Position numbers and translations under genes: made by a program
The notes under the pieces: model-generated
Told to the model about the DNA's origin: nothing
Seen by the model: only the letters and a program-made list of their open reading frames with translations
The model's database searches: none
Origin: Eggerthellales bacterium
GTDB taxonomy: Bacteria > Actinomycetota > Coriobacteriia > Coriobacteriales > Eggerthellaceae
DNA: 46,092 nt
Assembly (NCBI GenBank): GCA_029219345.1
Contig: JAQXTF010000012.1
Span: forward strand, 1-46,092
Direction: 5' to 3'
Part shown: one piece after another, positions 7,216 to 15,747 of the stretch
Numbering within the stretch: the stretch's first letter is position 1
Layout of the letters: each line of letters opens with the position of its first letter

Positions 7216-8796
7216 ATGGCCACCGCAGGCATGCTGCTCGATTGGATCGCGTCTCTTTCCAGCGCTGTAGAAAACCACCGATTCACCACGAAATCGGTGA
7301 AGTGGGTGGCGCTTTTACCTCAGCGCGAAGACGAATGGGGCGACATTTTGGAGCCCCATGCGGTAATCGCCAGTGGCAGCATGGAGGCGCTCAGCAAACT
7401 CGACCCTTCCATTGCCGCCCTTCTCATCTGCGAAAATGCAGAAAGCGCCCACCTTGAAACCACGCGCGACAACATGATTGTCGCGCAAACGGACCTCTCC
7501 CCCGAAAGCTTCGTGGCAAAGCTACAAAAACGTATTCGAAGAATCAACGAGTGGGAGCACAACCTTGACTTAGTATCGGCAAACCACTGCAGCTATCAAG
7601 TGATGCTGTACCTTTCGGAAGGCATTTTGGGCAATCTTATCACCATGACCGATTCCGCCTATCGCCTCATTGCCTACACGCCCAACCTGCAAACCGACGA
7701 CGAGAAGACGCTGGAGCTTATTCACAATGGCTTCCATGGCGAGCGTGCCATCGACACCTTCCGAAAAAACAACTTGCTCGCGCAATGGACGTCTCAAACA
7801 AAGACGCGCTACACACCGGCCAGATACACTAAATACCCCATTTTAAATCACGTGTTCACCGTCAACGGTGCGTACTTCCTTCAGATGGTCATGACCTGCA
7901 ACAATGTTCCCTATTCGCAGGGGCTGATGGACACCTTCGACATTTTGGTGTCCCATATCAACGCCCATATCCGCCGAGCAAGCAACTCCGAAAACGCCAA
8001 TTATTCACCTGGGGCCCAGTTTCTTTCTGACCTTGTAGGAGGAAAGCACGTGCCTAATCGCGTCATTGTGCAGCAAATGCGCAGCTTGGGTATATCGGAT
8101 CAAGAGATCACCCGTCTTTACGCAATCCGCGGTACCAGCGATGGCGGCGAGAATCTGGAATATGTGGCGCACTTGATTTCCGCGAATATTCCCAGCTGCT
8201 ATACCGTGCCCCAGGAAGATTGCGTTTACCTGATTGCTTGCGCGCGCAGCAACAACGATGGAACTTGGCACACCATTGAGCAGGCGCTGCTCAATTCCCT
8301 GGACCTGGCATATGTGAACATTGCCGTCTCTGGAACTTTCAAAAAGTTGCAAGATATTCACTGGGGCGTAAAGCAGACCCAGATCGCATTTCGCTACGGC
8401 AAAAACAGGCCCTATCTGGCTCACGACAGACTCGACCGCGATGATCCCTTCTTCCGATTTGAGAACAGCCTTTTTGACTACTTGCTTTTCAGTGAAGAGC
8501 GCGATCGTACATTCCTGCGTTTTTGTCTGAATTCGAGCCCCCTCGCCCACCTGGACAAAGATCGCTTAAAGTTTCCCACCGATACCGAAATGCTGCGGTC
8601 TTACCTAAAACACGAATGCAGCGTTTCCATGACGGCAGAGGCGTTAGGCGTGCACCGCAACACCGTTTTGAACCGTATTTCAGCATTGAGCGAAACCGAG
8701 GACATTGATTTTGATGACCCTAAGGTGCGCATCAATCTGACCACGCTGTTTCATCTGTCGGATTTACTGAACGAGAGCAGCTCGCAACGGGACTAA
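7216..8796 (+). CDS. PucR-type (CdaR/PucR C-terminal HTH) transcription regulator
   Basis: 526 aa. The ATG at 7216 sits 5 nt after CAAGGAGG; an in-frame ATG at 7102 has no such site. The last ~65 residues are the PucR C-terminal helix-turn-helix (LRSYLKHECSVSMTAEALG, then VHRNTVLNRISAL). The central part (~190-440) is a GGDEF-like/PAS-like sensory region with no clear motif. Regulators of this type often respond to a metabolite and control an adjacent catabolic or biosynthetic operon. It is transcribed away from the FucI-like/Suf operon with a 190-bp shared spacer, so it very probably controls that operon. A terminator hairpin follows the stop. Confidence 0.8.
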   Translation: MATAGMLLDWIASLSSAVENHRFTTKSVKWVALLPQREDEWGDILEPHAVIASGSMEALSKLDPSIAALLICENAESAHLETTRDNMIVAQTDLSPESFVAKLQKRIRRINEWEHNLDLVSANHCSYQVMLYLSEGILGNLITMTDSAYRLIAYTPNLQTDDEKTLELIHNGFHGERAIDTFRKNNLLAQWTSQTKTRYTPARYTKYPILNHVFTVNGAYFLQMVMTCNNVPYSQGLMDTFDILVSHINAHIRRASNSENANYSPGAQFLSDLVGGKHVPNRVIVQQMRSLGISDQEITRLYAIRGTSDGGENLEYVAHLISANIPSCYTVPQEDCVYLIACARSNNDGTWHTIEQALLNSLDLAYVNIAVSGTFKKLQDIHWGVKQTQIAFRYGKNRPYLAHDRLDRDDPFFRFENSLFDYLLFSEERDRTFLRFCLNSSPLAHLDKDRLKFPTDTEMLRSYLKHECSVSMTAEALGVHRNTVLNRISALSETEDIDFDDPKVRINLTTLFHLSDLLNESSSQRD

Positions 8797-8824
8797 AAGC
8801 TGCAAAGGCCGTAACCCGCAAAAA

Positions 8825-8850
8825 GGGCGTGCCCAATGGACACGCCCCTT
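8825..8850 (+). terminator. Intrinsic terminator after the PucR-type gene
   Basis: Stem GGGCGTG (8825-8831) with CACGCCC (8841-8847), a 9-nt loop and a short CTTT tail. A-rich sequence before the stem lets it also work for the convergent minus-strand gene. Confidence 0.7.
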
Positions 8851-8896
8851 TCGAGTTAGCTATGGATAGTAGAAGCGGAAAATGCGCTCGGGCGCG

Positions 8897-9478
8897 CTAC
8901 TCCTCTTCTTTGGCTGCAGAAGCAATGGCCTCCACGGCCTCTTCCACCGATTCAACAGCAGCCTCAGCAGCCTCGTCGGCAGCGGCGGCGGCCTCGTCGG
9001 CGGCGGCAACTGCAGCGGCTGCAGCATCGGCCACGGGGTCTACCAGCGGCAGCTCTTCCACGTTCTCTGCCTCAATGACCTCGTTCTTCTTGAACACGCC
9101 CTGAATGGCGGAACCAGCCTTGTCGGCCAAGCCCTTGCCAGCGTCAACAGCGGCGGCGGCCACAACAGGAGCCTTCTCTGCCACAAAACCAGCGGCTTCC
9201 TTGCCTTTTTCGGCGGCTACACCTGCTACCACCTGGGCTTTTTCTGAAACAAAGCCAGCAGCTTCCTTGCCCAATTCCACAGCAGTAGCAGTAGCAGACT
9301 TCACATCAGATACCAGTTTCTCAGATGCCTCGGAACCAACGGCGCCATCATTATCCAGGTCTTTGCCCGTTACTGATTCTGCAACGTTTTCCACCTTGTC
9401 AGCCACATTAGCTGCGACATTCTTTACAGCGCCAAATGCGCCCTGGGCTGCCTTCAAAATTTCATCCTGTACGGCCAT
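8897..9478 (-). CDS. Ala-rich amphipathic helical protein
   Basis: 193 aa with AAAGGAG six nt before the ATG. Composition is dominated by Ala, Glu, Val and Lys, without a signal peptide or membrane helix. Residues 60-115 hold repeats of the form GKEAAGFV-S/A-EKA followed by QVV/PVV, and residues 145-190 are an Ala/Glu/Asp helix (DEAAAAADEAAEAAVESVEEA). A DLDNDGAVG stretch near residue 40 resembles a single Ca-binding loop. The pattern resembles LEA-like, apolipoprotein-like or phasin-like proteins that coat surfaces or stabilise other proteins, but I cannot assign a family. It is monocistronic and convergent with the PucR-type gene. Confidence 0.6.
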   Translation of the reverse strand: MAVQDEILKAAQGAFGAVKNVAANVADKVENVAESVTGKDLDNDGAVGSEASEKLVSDVKSATATAVELGKEAAGFVSEKAQVVAGVAAEKGKEAAGFVAEKAPVVAAAAVDAGKGLADKAGSAIQGVFKKNEVIEAENVEELPLVDPVADAAAAAVAAADEAAAAADEAAEAAVESVEEAVEAIASAAKEEE

Positions 9479-9585
9479 AGTGGACTCCTTTCAACGAAGC
9501 ATGCGGTCTACCGTATGACCCCACTATACACGAGGTTTCCCTTCCGCCACCATTTCGTTCGCCAATTGTTACGGAAACCCCATCC

Positions 9586-9622
9586 TGACAACGGGGCCAG
9601 GCACTTTGCCAGGCTGGAGCGG
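9586..9622 (+). repeat. Hairpin repeat family, diverged copy
   Basis: Reads TGACAACGGGGCCAGGCACT, then TTGCCAGGCTGGAGCG. It matches the consensus of the copies at 17162 and 33293, but the stem is weakened. Confidence 0.6.
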
Positions 9623-9649
9623 CAAACGCCACGGCGGAGGCAGAAAACA

Positions 9650-9679
9650 TGGCAAAAAAATGCCCGGGCGCTTTTGTCT
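9650..9679 (-). repeat. 29-bp palindrome family, diverged copy
   Basis: TGGCA ... GCCCGGGCGC ... TGTCT; one extra A and altered outer arms compared with the other copies. Confidence 0.6.
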
Positions 9680-9793
9680 CGTTTTTGCACACAGCCACGG
9701 GGGAAAGCGTGTGCAAAGCCTCCGCCTCAGCTCGACAGCCTCCAGGTAGAGTGAAAGCAGCATATCGTACCGCTTCAGACCAAAGGAGAGATC

Positions 9794-10741
9794 ATGCGGT
9801 CTTATAACGAATATTCCACCATGAACGCCTGGATCAGCGCTACCATCGCCGCTCGCCGCAAGGTGCCGCAGCCCATTGCTACCTTCCCCGCCTCATACGT
9901 GCTGGGCGGCACCGTTGAACTGCTGGCCAAGGACCCCATCAGCCAGGCCCTGGGCATCAAAATGATGGCCGAAAAGTACAACATGCGCATCGCCATGGGT
10001 TACATGGACCTTTCCGCCGAGGCCGAGGCCTTTGGCGCCCATTGCGTGTACCACGAGGAAGAGGTGCCTACCATCAGCGGTTCCATCGTGAACAGCGAAG
10101 AAGACGCCGACGCGCTGCAGGTGCCCGAAGTGGGCGCAGGTCGCACCGGCTCCTACCTCAAGGGCATTGAAATGGCCCTGAAGCTGATTAAAGACCGCCC
10201 CGTATTCGCCGAGTGCATTGGCCCGTTTTCCCTGGCAGGCCGCCTGGTTGACATCACTGAGGCCATGGTGCTGTGCTACGAAGAACCCGATATAATGCAC
10301 ACCGTGCTTGAGAAAGCCACCCAGTTCATCACCGAGTACGTGAAGGCCTTCAAGGCCCTGGGCTGCCACGGCATCATGATTGCCGAACCGCTGGCCGGCA
10401 TCCTGTCCCCCGCCCTGGTGGAGGAGTTCAGCTGCGATTACGTAAAGCAGATTGTGGATGAATGCCAGGACGAGAACTTCCTGACTTTCTATCATAACTG
10501 CGGCAACAACGCCGTGCTGCAGACCTAGGAGATTTTCGCCACGGGATGCAAGGGCTACCACTTTGGCGACAAGATTCGCCTGAAGGATATCCTAGAGAAG
10601 GCGCCCAAGGATGTGCTAGTCATGGGCAATGTGAGCCCCAGCGACGAGTTCTACAAGGGCAACGACATGATTGAAGAGCTAGCCGACTACTACGACTTGA
10701 ACGAGATTTACAAGAAATACCTGCCGGAATATGCAGAATAG
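9794..10741 (+). pseudogene. URO-D/MtaA-type methyltransferase with in-frame amber codon
   Basis: The ATG at 9794 follows AAAGGAGAG. The frame encodes 244 residues of a uroporphyrinogen-decarboxylase-superfamily protein of the MtaA/CmuA corrinoid-methyltransferase kind (IGPFSLAGRLVDI, IAEPLAGILSP and the zinc-type FYHNCGN). A TAG follows at 10526-10528. The same frame continues with clear homology (ATGCKGYHFGD, DVLVMGNVSPSDEFYKGN) to a second TAG at 10739. After SPSDEFYKG, the segment normally carrying the last zinc ligand (SSGCDIPP-like) is absent and the C-terminus is unlike the family. A nonsense mutation plus a C-terminal deletion is the simplest reading. Pyrrolysine readthrough seems unlikely because Pyl is not known at this site in MtaA-type proteins and TAG also serves as the normal stop. 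Confidence 0.75.
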
Positions 10742-10857
10742 GCTGGTCAGAAGCATATACGCGAAAGGGGCGCAGCAGCATTTGAAGCACAAAGGCAAGC
10801 AGAAAAGCAGCGATCAGAGAGCCTACCACCCTTGCTAGCCTTCCCCAACCGGGGAGG

Positions 10858-12750
10858 CTACTCGAAACGGGGGTGATACGTGGGCACGACCTCGGCCAGC
10901 ACGCGCTTGATGTCGTCGTTGGGCAGATCAAGACAGGCGGTGAGCTTCTCCAGCTTGCCCTGGATCTCTTCCATCTTGTCGGCCTCGGCGGTGGAAATGC
11001 GAATCTCGGAGTTCTCGGTGCTGATGAGCTCCTCGTCGTCCATGAGCAGCTCCTCGTACATCTTCTCGCCGGGACGCAGGCCCACTTCCTTGATCTCAAT
11101 GTCGCGGCCCACCTTCAGGCCCGAAAGGGTGATCAGGTTCACGGCCAGGTCGTAGATTTTCACGGGCTCGCCCATGTTCAGCACGAAGATCTCGCCGCCC
11201 TTGGCCAGGGCGCCCGCGGTGATGACCAGGCGGCTTGCCTCGGGGATGGTCATGAAGTAGCGGGTGATGTCGCGGTGGGTCAGCGTGATGGGGCCGCCCT
11301 CCTTCATCTGGCGCTTGAACAGGGGAATCACGCTGCCGTGGCTGCCCAGCACGTTGCCGAAGCGCACCGCCGTGAAGATGGTGTCACTGTTGGCGGCGTA
11401 GTACTGCACGATCATCTCGTCCATGCGCTTGGTGGCGCCCATGACGTTGGCGGGGTTCACGGCCTTGTCGGTGGAAATCTGCACGAAGTGGCTGCAGCCG
11501 CGCTCGTGGGCCATGCGCACCAGGTTCAAGGTGCCGAAGACGTTGTTCTCGATGGCCTCGCGGGCGTTGTTCTCCATCAGGGGCACGTGCTTGTGGGCCG
11601 CCGCGTGGAAGACCACCTGGGGGTGGTAGGTGTCGAAGGTCTTCTGCAGCGCGGGCAGATGCGTGATGGAGCCGATTTCCGCGCGGATGTCGATGCCGTC
11701 GGCCGCGGCCTTGTCGTGGATCTCGTGGTACAGCTCGTAGGTGGTGTTCTCGTAGATGTCGAACAGCACGATCTGGGCGGGCTTTGCCGGCAGCAGCTGG
11801 CGCACCAGCTCGGAGCCGATGCTTCCGCCGCCGCCCGTCACCAGCACGCGCTTGCCGGTGACGTAGCCCATGATGCTCAGGTCAAGGGCCACCTCCTCGC
11901 GGGCCAGCAGGTCGCTGATCTCCACCTCGCGCAGGGCCACCTTCCCCAAGGCGTCCACGGGGATGTCGCGCACGTTGGGCAGGGTGAGGGTCTTCAGGCC
12001 GGTGGACATGCAGATGTTGTACAGGCGGTCGCGCTGCTCTTTGGTGGCGCTGGGCGCGGCCATGACAATTTGCTCGATGTTCCAGCCTTCGCACAGGCCG
12101 GGGATGTCGTCGGCGGTGCCCATGACCTTCACGCCGTGCACGCGGGTGCCCAGCTTGGCGGGGTCGTCGTCAACCAGGCAGATGGGCACGCCCAGCATGT
12201 CGGGGTTGTAGCTGAGCATGCGGCTCACAGTGAGCGCGCCGGTCTGACCTGCGCCAACGATGAGGCTGCGAGGCAAACCGCTTTGCTCGTTGATGCCCAG
12301 AAGCGTCAGGCCCTTGCGGCTGGAGTACACGCGGATGGCGAAGCGGCTGGCGCCCACCAGGATGATGAGGATGAACACCGCGCACAGGTACACGCGGTAG
12401 GGCATGCGATGTTGGAACAGCAGCGCCACGGCCACGTCGGCCACGATGCTGGCGATGACCGCTACGATGACGATGCGCACCATCTCTTCCGTGCTGGCGT
12501 ATTCCCACAGGGCGTTGTACAGGTGCCCGATGGCGAACACGATCACGATGATGGCGGCTTGCAGGGCGATGTAAACAGGCAGGTTGGGCACGCCCAGGAT
12601 GTCGTCGAATACCTGAGTGCCCCAGCCGGCCAGGATGTAGGCGGCGTATACGGCGATGACGTCGATGATGATGAGAGGCAGCGCCTTAGCCAGAGCGTGG
12701 GCAGATAGCGCTGAGGGAGCGGATTGCGTCTTATGTGACTCTTCGGCCAT
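10858..12750 (-). CDS. Membrane-bound nucleotide-sugar 4,6-dehydratase (CapD/WbpM/PglF type)
   Basis: 630 aa, the usual length for the long form. About four transmembrane helices occupy residues 22-140. A first Rossmann site follows at 165-171 (VGAGQTG), then the extended-SDR NAD-binding site TGGGGSIGSE at 305-314. The active site is STDKAV (426-431) and MGATKR (437-442), where FlaA1-type dehydratases carry Lys in place of the SDR Tyr. These enzymes convert UDP-GlcNAc to a 4-keto-6-deoxy sugar, the first step toward bacillosamine- or QuiNAc-type glycans. An AAAGGG site lies about 11 nt before the ATG. The gene stands alone. An AGCCTCCCC/GGGGAAGGCT hairpin overlaps its stop but lacks a T-run. 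Confidence 0.9.
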   Translation of the reverse strand: MAEESHKTQSAPSALSAHALAKALPLIIIDVIAVYAAYILAGWGTQVFDDILGVPNLPVYIALQAAIIVIVFAIGHLYNALWEYASTEEMVRIVIVAVIASIVADVAVALLFQHRMPYRVYLCAVFILIILVGASRFAIRVYSSRKGLTLLGINEQSGLPRSLIVGAGQTGALTVSRMLSYNPDMLGVPICLVDDDPAKLGTRVHGVKVMGTADDIPGLCEGWNIEQIVMAAPSATKEQRDRLYNICMSTGLKTLTLPNVRDIPVDALGKVALREVEISDLLAREEVALDLSIMGYVTGKRVLVTGGGGSIGSELVRQLLPAKPAQIVLFDIYENTTYELYHEIHDKAAADGIDIRAEIGSITHLPALQKTFDTYHPQVVFHAAAHKHVPLMENNAREAIENNVFGTLNLVRMAHERGCSHFVQISTDKAVNPANVMGATKRMDEMIVQYYAANSDTIFTAVRFGNVLGSHGSVIPLFKRQMKEGGPITLTHRDITRYFMTIPEASRLVITAGALAKGGEIFVLNMGEPVKIYDLAVNLITLSGLKVGRDIEIKEVGLRPGEKMYEELLMDDEELISTENSEIRISTAEADKMEEIQGKLEKLTACLDLPNDDIKRVLAEVVPTYHPRFE

Positions 12751-12996
12751 TTGAGCAGCGACCCTTTCTAATACTCATACAGGATAATGCATAGTTGCAG
12801 TACATTATGACACACTTTGCCCTGAGCTGTTTGTGTCATTGCCACGAGCCCCTTTTTGGCGCCAAAAAACGGCCTTTTTGGGAGATTTTTGAACCTGAAT
12901 CTTCAAATCAAGCGCCATTTTTTCCGAGGTTTTGGCAGCTTTTCCGAAAATCTCCGAACTGAGGCCGCCCGCGCGTGCAGACGGCAAATTTTGCCG

Positions 12997-14190
12997 CTAG
13001 AGCTCCAGATCGAAGGGGTCGAAAGCAGCGGGGGCGGAAGAGGCGGCGTCCAGAAGCAGGGCGGCAGCCTCCATCTGACCGGCGGCGCTAGCCTGAGAGG
13101 CCAAAGCGGCGCGATCGGCCGCAGGAATGAGCCCCTGATCCAGGAACCACTTCACGCTAGCGTTGCCGAAGTCCAGCGCCTGCAGCAGCTGGGGAACGCG
13201 CTCCATCACGTAGGCAGCGCAGTCGGGGGTCAGCGCCGGGCCACCTTCGGCCGCCAGCTTCACGAATCCCGCCGCCAAGGGCTGCTGCAGCTCAGTGCGC
13301 CAACAGTCGCAAAACCGCAGGTCATGAGCCACTAATACCTGCAAGCCAGCCGGCGGCTGGAAGCCCGTGGGCACTTCCCCACCCTCCAGCCACAGCTGGC
13401 GCACCGCGCCGCAGCGAGCGAACACCTGGGCGCCGAACACCGCCACGCTGGCGGGGATGCGCAGCGAGCTCAGGGCGCTGCAGCCGTAGAACACGTCGTC
13501 GGGCAGGGCGGTCAGGCTATCGGGCAGCCGCACGAAACCCACGCTGGAGCAGCCGTAAAAGGCATCGCGCTCCACCGCCTGCAGGCCATCGGGCAACTCC
13601 ACGGTAATCAGGCTGGTGCACTTGGCGAAGGCCCACGCGCAGATGCGGCGCAGACCAGCCGGGAATTCCACCGCGGCCAGCAGCGAGCAGCCGCGGAAGG
13701 CGCTGTAGCCAATTTCTTCCAGGCCGACGGGAAAGGTCACCTGGCGCAGAGCCGGGCAGCCGCCAAAAGCAAGCTTCCCAATGGTGCGCAGGCCGGCGGG
13801 AAGGGTCACACTCTGCAGGGTGGCGCAGCCCTCGAAAGCGCGTTGCCCCAGGTCGCAGATGCCGTCGGGCACGCGCAGGCGCACCACCTCTTCCCCATCC
13901 ACGAACAGCCGCGCGCCGTTGCTCAGGGGGTTGGCGCGGAAGCCCTGGAAGTCAATGGCTAGCCAGTCGGCCAGGCTGGGCGCGTGTACTTCCTGTAGGG
14001 CGTCGCAGTTGTTGAAGGCGAACTCCCCCACCCAGCGCAGGCCGGCGGGAAAGGTCACGCTGGTGATGGGCGCGCATTCGCTGAAGGCGTTTCCCCTGAT
14101 GGAGGTCACGTCGCTGGGGATGACAACGCATCCACCCGGGCCGCGATACTTCACCAGCAGGCCGCCCTCTATTTGGAAATCTTCCGTCAT
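12997..14190 (-). CDS. Cytoplasmic leucine-rich-repeat (LRR_5/BspA-type) protein
   Basis: 397 aa. About nine repeats of roughly 23 residues fill residues 20-270, each following the pattern AFxGCxxLxxVxxPxGLxxIGxxAF. This is the BspA/LRR_5 type usually found on secreted proteins, yet there is no signal peptide, membrane helix or anchor. The last ~110 residues are helical (AAYVMERVPQLLQALDF, ASQASAAGQMEAAALLLDA) and resemble one or two ankyrin-like helix pairs. The start lies 9 nt after the MoxR ATPase stop, so this is the third gene of a three-gene operon. LRR_5 proteins bind partners through the concave face; here it may select a substrate for, or adapt, the ATPase/VWA machine. Confidence 0.85.
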   Translation of the reverse strand: MTEDFQIEGGLLVKYRGPGGCVVIPSDVTSIRGNAFSECAPITSVTFPAGLRWVGEFAFNNCDALQEVHAPSLADWLAIDFQGFRANPLSNGARLFVDGEEVVRLRVPDGICDLGQRAFEGCATLQSVTLPAGLRTIGKLAFGGCPALRQVTFPVGLEEIGYSAFRGCSLLAAVEFPAGLRRICAWAFAKCTSLITVELPDGLQAVERDAFYGCSSVGFVRLPDSLTALPDDVFYGCSALSSLRIPASVAVFGAQVFARCGAVRQLWLEGGEVPTGFQPPAGLQVLVAHDLRFCDCWRTELQQPLAAGFVKLAAEGGPALTPDCAAYVMERVPQLLQALDFGNASVKWFLDQGLIPAADRAALASQASAAGQMEAAALLLDAASSAPAAFDPFDLEL

Positions 14191-14199
14191 GGCCCGCGC

Positions 14200-15747
14200 C
14201 TACATGTCCAGCGACTCAATCTGCGCCAGCAGATCCAGGCCGCGGTCGGTGAGCAGCAGGCTCTTGTTGTGCTTCATGTATTCTGCGCTGCCGTACTGGC
14301 CCACGAAACGCACGGTCAGGGGGTCAAGGCTCAGCTTGGTAGTGAGCACCAGCGACTCCTGGGAGCTTTCGCCCAGGGCGCCGTCCAGGAACTGAAAGGC
14401 GGCATCGGTGCTGGTGGTGCCGGCAGCGGCCATGGCGCGCTGCTGCTTCACCCGGGCGTTGTAGGCGGCCTTGGCGGCATCGAAGCAGGTGGCAGCGGCG
14501 GCGGGCACGGAGGCAACGGCGCTAGCCAGGGATTCCAGGCAGCGCACGCGCTCGGCGCGCACCACGGCGGGGTCGGCAGCGGCTGCAGCGGCTGCAGCGG
14601 CGTCGGCGCCAACGGAGCCAGCAGCACGATTCCCCAGGTCACCAGCGGCTTTTGCGGACTCGGCGGCATCCAGCAGCAGCTGGGCGCCTTCCGCAGGGCT
14701 GCACGTGCTCAGGCGGTCCTTGGCTCCCAGCAGGTCGCCGCGCACCAGCAGCAGGCTCTGCTCCAACTCCATGACGTCGTGCAGGCGGCGCTGCAGGGCG
14801 TCGGCCAGAATGCCCACCAGGGCCAGGCGCTCATCAAAGCGAGCGGCCTTCACGCGGGCGACAGGCACGGAGGCATCAGCTCCGTCCAGAATGTCGGACA
14901 CCTTGTAGTCGTCCTGGTACTTGCGGAACAGCTCATAGTAGGCCGCAAACTCCACAGCGGTCTGGGCGTCCTGCAGGTACTGGCGCACCAGAGTCTCATT
15001 GGCCACCAGTCCCACGCGCTCGTAGGCTTGCAGCATGCGGCTCAGGTCTTCCCAACCGCGGGCGGTCACCAGGCTCATGCCCTTGGCCGCAGCCTGCACC
15101 TTGTAGAAGCTGCCAGGCTTGCTTTCCAGGAAAGTGGTCACCGCCGGATGCACCCCGTGGCTGGCGGCGTATTCCTGCCAAACCTCCAGGTCAGGCTCAA
15201 TATCGATGCGCTTCAGGCGGTCCATCATGGCGGGGTCGAACTCGCGGGCGGCGCGGTTGTATTCCGGCGGGTTGCCCGCAGTCACAATAATCCAGCCCTC
15301 GGGCAGCTCGTGCATGCCGAAGGTCTTGTACTGCAGGAACTGCAGCATGGCGGGAGCCAGGGTTTCCGACACGCAGTTGATCTCATCCAGGAACAGAATG
15401 CCCTGTTCAACGCCGCTTTTCTCCATGGCGCGGTACACGCTGGCGATGATCTCGCTCATGGTGTAGTCGCTCACACGGTAGTCGCGGCCGGCGAATTTCT
15501 CATCGGTGATGAAGGGCAGGCCCAGGGCGCTTTGGCGCGTGTGGTGCGTGATGGAGTAGCTGACGAAGTTGATGCCCACCTCGCGGGCGATCTGCGCCAC
15601 CACGGCGGTTTTGCCCACGCCCGGAGGGCCGAACATCACGATAGGGCGCTGCATATGGAAGGGAATGCAGGGCAGACCGTGGTCGTCCTTGGCCAGATAA
15701 GCGCTGATGGCGCCGCGAATTTGCTCAGTTGCTTCCTGTATGTTCAT
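14200..15747 (-). CDS. MoxR-family AAA+ ATPase
   Basis: 515 aa. Walker A is GPPGVGKT at 40-47, Walker B is LFLDEIN at 119-125, and sensor-1 is the VTAGNPPEYN segment, followed by FDPAMMDRLKRIDIEPD. This layout is typical of MoxR ATPases, which work as chaperones with VWA proteins to mature or remodel target complexes. The C-terminal third is helical and very Ala-rich, with an uninterrupted run of nine Ala at about residue 390 encoded by repeated GCTGCAGCG units. Its start overlaps the end of the upstream VWA gene by 23 nt, which indicates translational coupling. Membership of the family is clear; the target is not known. Confidence 0.88.
   Translation of the reverse strand: MNIQEATEQIRGAISAYLAKDDHGLPCIPFHMQRPIVMFGPPGVGKTAVVAQIAREVGINFVSYSITHHTRQSALGLPFITDEKFAGRDYRVSDYTMSEIIASVYRAMEKSGVEQGILFLDEINCVSETLAPAMLQFLQYKTFGMHELPEGWIIVTAGNPPEYNRAAREFDPAMMDRLKRIDIEPDLEVWQEYAASHGVHPAVTTFLESKPGSFYKVQAAAKGMSLVTARGWEDLSRMLQAYERVGLVANETLVRQYLQDAQTAVEFAAYYELFRKYQDDYKVSDILDGADASVPVARVKAARFDERLALVGILADALQRRLHDVMELEQSLLLVRGDLLGAKDRLSTCSPAEGAQLLLDAAESAKAAGDLGNRAAGSVGADAAAAAAAAADPAVVRAERVRCLESLASAVASVPAAAATCFDAAKAAYNARVKQQRAMAAAGTTSTDAAFQFLDGALGESSQESLVLTTKLSLDPLTVRFVGQYGSAEYMKHNKSLLLTDRGLDLLAQIESLDM

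Larger units (their letters stand above)
9479..9793. other. 315-bp spacer holding two repeat-family copies
   Basis: No credible gene. The spacer carries the 9586 copy of the hairpin repeat and the 9650 copy of the 29-bp palindrome, then the AAAGGAG site of the URO-D-family pseudogene at about 9781-9787. Confidence 0.6.

Noticed and set aside
10526-10528. Pyrrolysine codon
   Set aside because: TAG is also used as an ordinary stop in the window, MtaA-type proteins are not known to carry Pyl here, and the gene has lost its C-terminal zinc ligand; kept only as a point to check.
10873-12708. 611-aa open frame on the plus strand opposite the CapD-type gene
   Set aside because: It is rich in His, Gly, Val and Gln and lacks any domain, the usual product of reading a high-GC gene backwards; the minus strand carries clear SDR motifs.
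12751-12996. AT-rich spacer with possible inverted segments around GGAGATTTT
   Set aside because: The best pairing is about 12 of 15 bases, too weak to group with the 20510 and 42136 elements.
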